From Lineolata rhizophorae (lineage: Eukaryota > Ascomycota > Dothideomycetes > Lineolatales > Lineolataceae), in NCBI GenBank assembly GCA_010093515.1, contig MU001697.1:69178-133177 (forward strand): a DNA stretch of 64,000 bases, written 5' to 3'. Of this stretch, positions 52,666-63,450 are shown one piece after another. The translations under genes and the position numbers were made by a program. Under the pieces are notes generated by a model, which had not been told where the DNA came from, did no database searches, and was given only the letters and a program-made list of their open reading frames with translations. Positions within the stretch are counted from its first letter, which is position 1. Each line of letters begins with the position of its first letter.

Positions 52666-55600
52666 AAAGAGAGGGGCCTTCGTTTCGTTGTATTTGCTTT
52701 TTCGCTCCGCACTTCACTCCGGTCATGTGGTATTAACTATTTTTCTTGATTTTAATTTCTTTTTCTTCTTTTCGCGCATTTTCTACTCGTTTTGCACCGA
52801 GTCTTTATAATCCTTGTACTACTACGCGCATATAGCTTTGATTCCTTTCTCTTAGGTTTCCCTTGTTTCCTTGGGCTCGGTTTTTCCTACGTACTTCGTG
52901 CATCATTTCCGCGTCTAAGTCCATTGACTCATGTGCAGCGTAGATGACACCGGCGGCATTGTGATTGTCTTTTGGCGGTGAATTGTACGAATGGATGGCT
53001 GCAGCTACCTCGGCACGCGCATCTCTACACGACTAGCTCGGCCACTCATCGGCGACGTCTGTCATGCTTAGATGAAAGATTCGCAGGGGCAATTCCCAAG
53101 ACAGCATTTTGGGCAAAGGTAGGCGTTCTCGATTTGGGAAATTGATCTACAGGGTATTTACAATTCCTCATCTTCGGAGTCTGGGCTTTTTATTTGGAAT
53201 GTAGTTATGTGCATATAGGCGTTTTTGAGGATGCGCGTGCCAGTTGATTCGTCTTCTATTCCTAATATTATTGCCCATGTAGGCATCACTTGCATCTCAC
53301 GGCCGTTTGGTTTACCTTCGGAGCATTTGTTTTGTCCTCATGACCTCATTCCACTCCTTGTCCAAACTTGCGAGTTTGCATTCTCATCAGCCAAGCTGAG
53401 CATGTTTGAGTCCGCGGAGATGTTGTACTGCTAGACAAGCCAGGAATTGACCAACTCTAGAATAAGAATAACCCGGCATTGTTCTGCTTCACGGCCACGG
53501 TGCAGACCCCTAAAAACCCTTTCTACAGCGTGACGCAAGATTCGGCCCCATCGCGTACTGTGGAGCACCTTTTTGCGACTGCGACGAACTCTGCGTCCTC
53601 CACTATTCGCTAAGCTGGGGGCCGAGCTCCAACAGGCAACAACTCAAACAGGGGAAAGAAGAATCCTTTTTGTTTTTCCGGGGAATTGCCGATCCTAGAT
53701 TTCTGTATAGCCTACTGGGCACCGTGATTCTACTCCATCCCACGATTTCTTCTTGCAAACATGTCGGATTTTAGTCATCGGCACAGCCAAACGGTGCAGT
53801 GCCCATTTAAGTGGCTCGTTTCCAAATCGTCACCTTACTCAGATACATCAGGCGTCCCGCAGGGGAAACCGGCGCAGCAGGCTCCGTGGAGTGGGAGTTC
53901 GCGAACGGCTTTCGCATGTCGTCACATTTCCCATTGTCCGGACGGCCGCCAAGTCTCCAGCAGGGCGTTCTTCTGGCGGCTTCTCTCGTGGATTACGTTC
54001 CCTAATCCGGCGGCTGCCCCGCCCGAGTGGAAGCCAGGAGCCGGGGTTGCGGTTCTTTCTGAATGCTGCTTCTCCAAAGCAAAAGCGGCATTCGGCATTT
54101 TCCTAAAACGCATCGTGGCCGTACTCTCCACAGCGGGAAAATTTTCCGTCGGAGCCGTGTTGTCGGTGAGGTCCCACGGGAAAGACGCACATGCGCAGAA
54201 GTCGAATCCAGGAACCGACAGCAAGGTGTGAGACCCACCCTTGGCTGGATTACATACCTGTCAATGGCCGTTCCCACGACCCACCCTTCGCTCTCGCAAC
54301 CGCAGCTCTGTGCCCTTTCGGGTCGCACACCCCCTCCTTCCTCGGCCCCTCCTCCCATCCCAGAGGGGCCTCCCCGATCCCCGTCTCTCGCGGCCCCCTT
54401 GACAGGTTGAACCCGGCGTCCTTCCCAGCTACCCCACCTTTGGCGGCGCAGCTGACGAATCGCACGCAGTCCCGCGTCCCAGTCCTTCCTGCCGGCGTCC
54501 CCCCATGGGTAGAGCGCCCCGGGCACCGCTCCCACCTACCGCGCCCCACGAGAGCCCATGCGCCGTGGCTTGCTCCTCCCATTCCCAAGGTTGACTAAGC
54601 CTCGATGTTCGTGCAGCCTTCCCGCGAGCCATACAATAGGGAAATGCTCTCTCGCCTGCGGAACCCGTCGAACCAGTTCCAAGGTGCGGCCCCCACCCCC
54701 CTTCCCTTCTCCCGGTGCTGCTCCCGCTGCTCCTGCTCCTGCTCCCCTCCGTTCTAGGGCCAACGCATCCGCGCCCGCGGGCGCGTGGGCAGAAACCCAC
54801 CTACCATCCTCCGTGCCGGACGCGCCCGCAGCAGTCTCATCGCCACTCTTTCGCCCGCGGCGCCGAAGCGATCCAAGCGCGCGAATCCCCTTCGCCACGC
54901 TGTACATGCGTGGTAGACTCGGAGGAAAAGAAGAGCAAGCCCGGTCCAAAAAGGGCGCCGGGCCACCCGCCTACTTAGGTAGATACTTACCTACCTTGGT
55001 ACTGTACCTACCTACCTACATACACACGTAGTACGGAGTACTACGTACGAAGTACGGCTGCGGTCCGTGTTGGTGGGGCCACCCCGGCCATTTCGTTTCG
55101 TCTCCTGTCCACCGGAACGGAGCCCGGCAGTCAGCCAATCGGCTGTCTCGCTCGGCGACGGCGCGCCGCTTGGGCACTTTTGCGCTAAGTGGCCGACTGG
55201 GGGTGATCCCAGTTTAACGTGCGATTGCGCCCGCATGACGCGCTTGGCCAGGAAAACATTGTGGAGCCGGGCCACGGGTCCCCTGCCCAGTTGGTTCCTC
55301 CGCGGCACTTTCCTTTTGGCTCTGGTATCGCGAGGCTATTTTTAGTCGGAGGCGTGGTGACGGGCACTAAGGGAGCGTCATACAGGGATAGAGTTTCTTC
55401 AGGCACCTTTTTTTGAAAAAATTTTTCCTTTTCTTTTTCCTTATAAGCGCGCGGAGAGTTTGAAACAGTCGTCATGTGTAATGTATAACGGGTGAGTTGG
55501 ATTAAAGAATGGATAGCAATTGTTTATTGGTTGGTTGGGAGGGGGCGATAACAATTGGTAGGAATTTTGCAGGCGGATTCGCAAAGGTGGTGTGTGAGGT

Positions 55601-56705
55601 TGCCTGCGAATGCAGTGAGAAAAGCATCCTGAGAGTGCAGATTTCGGTCAACGATCGATCGTGCTCTGCACAAAAGCAACCCTGAAACTGACTACTCTGG
55701 CACTATGTCGGCACGAATGTTTTGAAACCTGCAAGATGCAATTCTCAATTGGCCAGCATTGAGGTAACCAACTGTTGGATCTGTCTTGAGACGTCCGTAA
55801 CGTGCTGGGACGTCCTACCTACCACACCACTGGAATTCCTGAAGGCCATTGTGGCGATTACTACCACTTCGAATTCCAGCGCTGGGACCAATAAACACTG
55901 ATCTCACCGATACCCGAACGTTTGCGATGCCCAGTACAGCCCTAGTTCCAGGCACACGGTTGCAAACGGGAAGCCACGATAGCGATCCTATCGATCGGGC
56001 GCTTGTTCCTAGAATGACCACCTATCATCCTTAGCCCCGGGAAGCGCATGCAAATAGTCATTAAACTCCGAAGGCACGCTGGATCTCTTTACCGCATTCC
56101 TACATAGGTCGTCGTTGTTTCAGTCGCGAATTTAGGCGGTGTTGCGAGAAAAGTGTCCGGCCTTTCAAGGAAATTGTTTGTTTGCTTCATTCTTTTCGCT
56201 TTGCATGGGGCAGGGTAGCGAAGCTCACCTGGTGCTTCGACGAACTGGCCCCCGAAGTTCCTTTCACGACAACAAGAGAGAGGAACAAAAAGAAAAGGAT
56301 TCCGACACACATTTGCATGCTAGCATCCTGACCTGTCTGCTTCAATGTCTGTTCTAATTCTCCAGATCTCTCATCTGACCATACTGAGCCTCACCCAGGA
56401 ATTCTGCGCATGTGTATGCCAGGGTCTCTGCGTCCACTCTGCAATGCTCGTTCAACTGCATTCACTCGCCCCCGCCTCCCCCCGCCTCCAAACTTACCAC
56501 CTCACCCTCCTGACCCCCGCATACACCCACCATCACCGCACATATACATACATACATACATTAGACTAGTAGGAGGCCACCCATCCGAACCCCGGACCGC
56601 GCCAGCACTGCCAACCAACGCAGACCAACACCGAAGCCAACAGCTTTTACCAGCCCCTTCCAATGGTTTCTCAACTCCATCACCATTTGCCTCCGCCTGT
56701 TCCCT

Positions 56706-56855
56706 NNNNNNNNNNNNNNNNNNNNNNNNNNNNNNNNNNNNNNNNNNNNNNNNNNNNNNNNNNNNNNNNNNNNNNNNNNNNNNNNNNNNNNNNNNNNNNN
56801 NNNNNNNNNNNNNNNNNNNNNNNNNNNNNNNNNNNNNNNNNNNNNNNNNNNNNNN
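56706..56855. other. Assembly gap of 150 N
   Basis: Unsequenced bases, flanked by CCCGCGCCCGC-type low complexity. Any frame crossing it is an artefact of translating N as unknown residues. Confidence 1.
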
Positions 56856-57385
56856 CCCGCGCCCGCGCCCGCACCCCCGCCGCCCCCATCCAGGACCTTG
56901 CCCCTGCCCGCCGGGACGCCCCGAGCCAGTAGCTTCGCGACCGGACGCACCTCCGGGCTCATGACCACGCACGCACGCACGCCCGCCCGCCCTCTGCGCC
57001 CTCGCCCTCGCCTGCGCCTGCGCCTGCGCCTGCGCCCGTGGGCCGCAGCGGCGTCTGCAGCCTGCGCGCATGCAGGCCGCAGCTGCGCGGAGCAAGGCGC
57101 AGCGTCCCATGACCATGACCATGACCATGACCATGACCATGCCCCATGCCCCATGCCATGCCATGCGAACCCCGAGGCGCGCGCGCGCGCGCAACGCCCC
57201 CTTGGCGGCCTGGCTTGCTGCCGCTGGCTTCCGCTGCAGCGGGTCTACTCGGACGGGCGTGCTGTGGGGGACATGGGAGGGGGGGGTGGAGTGGGAGCAA
57301 GGGTTCCGTGCATGGAGGCTTGCTTGCTAAGAGGGCGAGGTGCGTTTGTGGGTTGCTGTGCGTGCGTGCGTGCGTGCATGCGTGC
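56856..57385. repeat. Cluster of microsatellites beside the gap
   Basis: In order: GCCCGC repeats, ACGC/CCCG runs (56970-56990), four CCTGCG units (57011-57034), five CATGAC units (57108-57137), CGCG runs (57178-57192) and a GTGC/GTGCAT run (57358-57390). Together they explain why assembly failed here. Confidence 0.8.
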
Positions 57386-58842
57386 GTGTATGGGTGTGTG
57401 GTCTGTCGGTTGGTGGGGTGAGAAAAGCGGGTTTGGCGGCGCGGTGGTGGAGGAAGGTGTGGCGGTGAAGGGAGTCTGGAGGATGGTGAGCGGGTTGGAT
57501 GGAAGACAGGTGTGGTTGCGCCTTGCGTGCTTGTTGCTCCTGGCGGTTGAGGAGGTAGGCTCGAGTGGGGAGACGAGTGGCTGGGTGGCTGGATGCGCTG
57601 GGTGGCGGCCCTCGTCGTGGCTCGTGCTATCGGTGCGCTTGCATATGTACATAGAAACGGTGGCCTTATCCGAGACAATGTTTCTGATAGGAGATAGAAT
57701 ATTGAACGCTAGAACCCTAGTGACGGAATTGGAAATACACGACCTACTTACACATAGCCTCAAGTTGTGTCTGTCTCCACAATAGTAAGACACGAACGGA
57801 TATTGAAAAGTACGCGCCCGCTTTAGGAGACTAGAAATGGACAAATCAGACACAGCCTCGTTGTCAATAAAGAAATGTCCGCCCTGTTGACTGACTTGCA
57901 AACAGATTCTCAATGAATTAGTAGAAATAACAATAGCACAATATTCCAATTCAGTCACGCGAGCAGCTACCAAAACAGTCTTTCGGCAAACGGCGCTCGA
58001 ACGTTTGGCATTTCTTGGTGATATTATTATTGAATCCTATCCGGGGCCAGATCGTTCCCTTTCCGCCGCCATCGCTCATCGTGGCCGGGAAAAAGAAAAA
58101 CAACATAAAATTAACAGGCCCGAGACAAAAATCAAGAGACAAGAGAACGAGCGCGAAGCTGCGCGCGGCAGTGGCAATTGTCCACCGAAAGCACCAAAGG
58201 GCTGGTCGAGCAGAGAGCGGCTCGTGCCCTTCCGTTTACAAGGTGTGGCTGGAAGTGTTTCCTCCAGTATCCTCTTTACCATGCACTTCTTTTGAAAATT
58301 CCGACTCCTAGTCGTCCCCTATTACCTCCCCAGTAGTGTCCGCACCGCCGGTCTCGTTGCCGGGCTGCCCGCTACCAGAGCGCGGCGGCCAGCTCCGAGC
58401 GCGGTGCTCCTTGTCGAATAGCTTTGCGTCCGCTGACTTATTCAGCCGAACGGACGAAACAAATGAGAACTCAGGTGGATGTTTTCCAATCCAGAAATGA
58501 GCGGTGCACAAAAAGTGTACAAAAAATGGTGGATGTCTCTCTTCTTTCTTCCCTGTAACGCATGCACAAACAGTTCTTGCTGAACGCTACAGCTTTGGAC
58601 ATCGGGTTGTGGGGGAAGCCGGAACTTCTTCTTCTTGGCCCGAAAGAAACGAAACTGCAAGATGATCCTCGACATCGGAAAATGAGCGTCGTGTAGATTC
58701 CGTTCGTCTCGCTCTCCTTCGGGGGAGAGACGCGGCGACAATCGCGTGCAAGCAAAGCAGCGTGAGTGAAAGGGAAGCTTATCCGTCACACAGCCCTCGC
58801 ACTGGAGAGCTGAAAGGCTGGGTGGACGGGCACTTTCGCGGC

Positions 58843-59768
58843 TTAGTTGACGACCATGCCCTGGCGCCTGGTCATGCGGACGCGGTACTCGTTGTCCGAG
58901 TCCGAGGAGCAGTCCGACTCGTCCGAGTAGCCGCAGCGGGCGCCGCCGCAGTCGAGCTTGACGCGCTCGCCCTTGCGGGTGATGCCGTAGCGCTCGCAGG
59001 TGCAGCACGAGGAGCGGCTCGAGACCGAGGACGGCGACGAGGAGCCCGAGGAGCGCGACGAGCGGCTCGTCAGCGACGGCACGTCGGACGAGTTGTCGCT
59101 GTAGTCGGAGTCGGTCTCCTCCTCCTCGTCATCGTCGTCGTCGGATCCCTCGAGCGTGGCCGCGTTGAAGCGCGCAGTCACGGCCTCGACGGTCGCGTGC
59201 TCGTACTTCTCGGCCACGATGTTGCGCGTCTGGTTGGGCTTGACGGGCCGAGGCGAGACGATCTGGGACGGCGAGAGGGAGCGCCCCTTGGGGATGTCGG
59301 CCGACACGCGGCGAGACGCGCGCTTGGACGCCTTGGTGACCTGGACGCTGTCGGAACCCTTGGCGGGGATGTCGAGGATGTTGAGCTTGCGGCCGGTGGT
59401 CGGCTCCGTGGTGAACTCGCGGGCAGGGTCGTGCGAGACGTGGTAGCCATCAATGATGTACTGCGCCGTTTAGTTAGTGGAATTGGTCGATTTTTTTTTT
59501 TTTTTGACGCCGCAGGGATGGGTTTTGGGAGGGGCAGCGCGTATGCATGTGTGCCTTCCACATCTGAACGACTTACATAGTACCAGTAGCGCTGGCCCTG
59601 TTTCAGGGTCGAGCCCTGGAAGCGGAAAGTGCCCTTCCAGCCGCCGGCCTTGGACGAGTCCTTGGAAAGCGGCAGCTGGCCGTTGTAGTTGTCCCACGAG
59701 CCGAGCAAGTGAACGGTCTTGCAGTTGGAAGAAGTGCGGAGAGAGAAGTTGAGCTGGATGGCCGCCAT
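58843..59768 (-). CDS. esdC: EsdC-type glycogen-binding (CBM48/AMPK-beta-like) protein
   Basis: Predicted 269-residue protein, close to the length of Aspergillus nidulans EsdC, a protein needed for early sexual development. Exons 59768-59577 and 59460-58843 join in phase 0 (donor GTAAGT, acceptor CAG). Residues about 1-95 are a carbohydrate-binding module of the AMPK-beta/CBM48 type: LNFSLRTSSNCKTVHLLGSW, DNYNGQLPLSKDSSKAGGW, KGTFRFQGS, then RYWYYYIIDGYHVSHDP completed across the intron. The Trp and Lys positions match glycogen binders. The middle (TEPTTGRKLNILDIPAKG, SQIVSPRPVKP) is basic and disordered, followed by an Asp/Glu run (GSDDDDDEEEETDSD) and a Ser-rich linker. The C-terminal 60 residues are Cys-rich (SCCTCERYGITRKGERVKLDCGGARCGYSDESDC), perhaps metal-binding. 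The intron holds an A15 run. Likely links glycogen status to development (inference). Confidence 0.88.
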
Positions 59769-62700
59769 TTTTGAAGGTTTGAAATTTCTGGATTAAATAA
59801 GGCTGAGTAGACGAGAAATATTATTAAGTCAAGAAGTGACTAATAAAAGAAGAACAAAGATAGAGAACGGTTCAGAGTCTCGTCTAGCGAGCAAGCAGAG
59901 TTGTAACTAGTTTGGAATCGTGATGTCGGCCGGCGACAAAACAGAGAATGGAATTAGTTTGCAATTGGGGTGTGTGAGTTTGGTGGGAAAATTAAGCGAT
60001 AATGATAGTTTGTATAATTAAGAGCACCAGGCCCTGTATGCGACAAAGAAACACAAAAAAGGGGAGGAAACAAAAAACTAGAAAACAACTCTGTTGTTGA
60101 AGGGCTTGCTGGAGAGAGAAAAAGTTCATGATAGCGGCGGCGCGGAGGATATTTAAGCACCTCCGCGAGGGGCGCACCCGGCGAGAGAGGGCTTGCGCGG
60201 GCGGGCGAAAACATAGCACCAGCTGCAGGCGTGGCAGGCGTGCAAAGCGGGCAGGCCGGGGGCGCACATGCACGCCGGCCCGCACAGGTCGAAACGGGCA
60301 ACGGGCGTGCGGCACAGCGCCTGAAGCGCGGCGCTGAGTGGCCGGCCTGCGGGGTGATCAGAGTTGGCGGCTGGGGGGACGGCCTCCATTGGCCGGCTGT
60401 TTTATCGATCGCCCCGGGCCCCGCCCCGCCCGCCGGCGAGCGAGGCTGCCTCGCGCCGGCCAATCGCCCCGCCCGTCGGCCTGTGATGCCGCGCCGCGAG
60501 TCCCGCGCAGCCAAGGCGCCCGCCCGCTAGCTGCTGCTCTTGCTCTCTGCTGCCCCCGTCACACCGCAGTCGACCAATGCCGCCCGCCGCTCTGCAGAGC
60601 TGCGCGCAGGACTTCCCCTGCTCTGCCGCTGCCTCCGCGTCCTGCGCGAAAACTCTAGATGTCTTCGCTGCCCGGCGCCGCAGGCCAATCGCTGCCCGGC
60701 GCGGCCGTCAGCAGCGCTTTCTCGACGTGCGTTGGCGTAGGCGGTTATGCGCACGTTGATTGAGTGCAGGTGGTGATGGTGGCTCACCGGCGTCCAGGCC
60801 GCAATGGCGCAACTCCAGCCTCGTTCCTTCCGTCGTCCGTCGGGCCGTCGCAGGCGCATCCTACACGCTTTCCGGAAGAGGCGTCGCACCACGACCTGTC
60901 CGCCGTCTTTACCTGTTTGGCGACGTTCCGGTCAAGGCGCACGCACAACTCGAGCGCATGCTGTGCTGCTTTAACTTCGCGCCCGGCCGCGTAGGTAACT
61001 GTGGTGCAGATGCGCGCCCGCCGACGCAAGCCATCATACTCCATAGACCACATGCTCTCCTCGAAAAAGCGGCTATCCTTATTGCGTGCCCGCATACAAG
61101 CTGCGTGAAGGTCTTTTTCGATCCCGGGCCGGATCATCTCTTGCGCGCAACGATTCCTGGGCTTCGTAAGCCTGGCAGCGTGGGTTTGACAGCTCAGCTC
61201 CACGGCAGCGCAGACATCTCGCGGGCGCCAACGGTATCTTGTGGTAGATCTCCGATATCATTGCTCCGAGGCCCTGTCTCGTGTGATAGTGCTAGCTTAA
61301 ACCTAGATCGGAACACGATAGATGCACCTTGATGGCGCGCATCGTTGGCGGATTGCCGGGGTAATCTGGATCCAGCCGTGGCGTCGTGGTCAATAGTAGG
61401 TTTCCCGGTAAGATCACAATTGCTTATTCCTACAAAAATGGAAACCCGGGACGGTGGTACAGTCCAAACACCTGCTTTTGGTCCTCTACGGTCCAACGTC
61501 GACCTCGAAACAGAGCCGTCTACCTCGTGCTTTCGACGTCTAACCGTAAGACACTGTAGCAAGCGAAGTCTCCCCGACACTCGAGCTACACGAGTGGGGT
61601 AGATATGCAAGACCGAAAAGAAAATCTGCGCCTTACCGCAAAAGACTCCGAATAGTAGCTCCGTGGGAAGCGAGCCTCTAGCTCGCATTGTCGCAATACT
61701 CCTATTGTGATGTGGCAGCTGAGGTCCTGGGGTTGTTGGTCCAACACGGCGGTTAGAAGCCGTCCAATCGCGGTGCACTCGCACCCTCGGTTGGGCGATA
61801 TGCTTAGTCAATCGGTCCCCTTTTCTCGGGGCCCAAATCACGTGTTGCTCCACCGCGAACCGCCAAGGAACTTCCATGCTCCCCCACCGCGTTCGGCTTT
61901 CCCCAATCAAGGTCCGTCCCTATATTGACTGCTGAAGCGCCGCCGCAACCTGCATGCAATATGTAGTTTGCGCGGAGCCTGCGTCAGCAGACCGGACAGA
62001 AGTATGCTATCGCGACCTTCCGCATCGCTCCGTCGACTTTGCGCCCTGCGTGCATTTCGTTGCGGGCGCGTAAAAGTCTTGTTGATCGGGTACTCGCAGG
62101 TATGTTTGTGCTCTCATTTTTACTTTTCCTTTTTCTTTTGCTTCCGCACGACGTGCTTGGTGATGAGAAATGCTGGGGCCATATGAGCGTTTGAAACCCT
62201 TGCGGGAACTGTTGGTTCTGCTGGCGCTCTCCCAGTGCGGTTTCTCCGCCATGACTACAAAACCAGCAAATTACATCTTCTCAACTTCTCTGATGATATA
62301 TGGCCGCATTCGTTTGTTCTTGAATTTATGTCGAGCTTGATAATGGGGCTTACGTGTTTTGCTGTGTCCAGATTGTAGATTCAGACCATACGGAAAGCCA
62401 GTATTTCAAAGCCGCCTTCAAACTAGCTGTTGAGCCACGGTATCCTTTTGCAAGCCGGCCATGGAGCTACTCGAGCTAATTGGAGTCGTTGTTGTCATAG
62501 TTCTACGGACGTATTACACTAGGTAACACCTCCCATGAGCCAAGACCGGCGCAGTAGAAAATCTGGATTCAACACATGATCAGCTCACATCCATTGGACA
62601 TACAGCATTCATTATGCGACCGCTGTATCTCACATGCCACGTTAATACATGGGCGCTTGTGGGAAGAAGCTCTACTTGAATTTGGCTATGGATCTTAGAT

Positions 62701-63450
62701 GTCGGAATCATGGTAGTAGCACTAGTCAATGATGAGATGGATTTGAAGACATCGTGCCAAGAGCTCGTTGACCAAGGAGAGAGGCATAAAGATCGTGTGT
62801 GCACAGTGGTATCCTCTTTAAGACGTAGCCATCAAGGTGCTATCCGCGCCGGACGGTTGGGATTGCATCTGGCAGAGAAAGGCTGGATGTTTGGCCCATG
62901 AACGCACCCTATACATCTGTCTGTGCTGTATTTTGTCTGAGAACCTTTATTATTGTATCAATGCTCCCATCGGCATGTTTGAAATTTGCCCAGCAAGTTC
63001 ACTGTAAATAGAAGCAGGATTGGAATAGCGCAGGACATTTTCCTGCACCGTCACCTTGCTCACATATGGAAAGGACATTGAGGTCATTTGAGTAGGATAA
63101 GATGAGGTGCGTTCATTGAAGTCTGATCATTTTGTGGCTTATTTTGCAGCTATTTTATGATTGTAGAGCTCAAACACAGCATTAAATGAAGGCCAGAATT
63201 TTATTGTAGCCTCGCCCATGGAACTCTTTAATAGATCTGGTCAGGTTCAGAGGAAGTGTAGGTCTTGCGTTGAGAAGTACCACTTTAAAGGAACAGCAAG
63301 TAGTAATGGCTTTTGATTGGCTTGCAGTTCGCTATCACAAAGGCTGGTACCGAGCATGTTCACCACCAAACTAGCACACTGCGACAGACAGCTCACTCTG
63401 CGAACTCATTAAATCGCACTACTATTTCGTAATCCTCATTCCTTGCGCAA
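59769..63450. other. Divergent promoter region and intergenic DNA
   Basis: 59769-60530 is the esdC promoter, very GC-rich from 60140, with CCAAT boxes (60387 and 60460 region) and a TATA flanked by an inverted repeat. 60530-61930 has long frames (for example 61194-61910, -) with no coding bias. 62270-63440 is AT-rich and gene-free up to the SLX9 leader. Confidence 0.5.
60141..60167 (-). promoter_or_regulatory. TATA-like core flanked by an 8-bp inverted repeat in the esdC promoter
   Basis: CGCGGAGG (60141-60148) and CCTCCGCG (60160-60167) flank ATATTTAAGCA. This puts CGG and CCG triplets 17 nt apart around a TATA-like core, about 375-400 bp upstream of the esdC ATG. Inverted CGG/CCG pairs are the usual target of Zn2Cys6 factors. 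Confidence 0.4.

Larger units (their letters stand above)
52135..58842. other. 6.7-kb region without supported genes, including an assembly gap
   Basis: 52135-52400 is likely 3' UTR of the small cysteine gene. A T24 run sits at 52642-52665. 53750-54960 is GC-rich, and frames there (for example 53761-54231) lack coding signs. 54973-55057 is dense in TACC/TACGTA motifs. 55470-56400 is mixed. 56460-57650 is low-complexity around the gap. 57660-58842 is AT-rich and leads to the 3' end of esdC. Confidence 0.5.

Noticed and set aside
53761-54231. 156-codon plus-strand frame
   Set aside because: No codon bias or motif; overlapping frames in GC-rich DNA are of similar length.
56410-57785. Several frames across or beside the assembly gap
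   Set aside because: Built from N-translated residues and microsatellite DNA.
61194-61910. 238-codon minus-strand frame
   Set aside because: Long for chance, but codon use is flat and the translation shows no domain.
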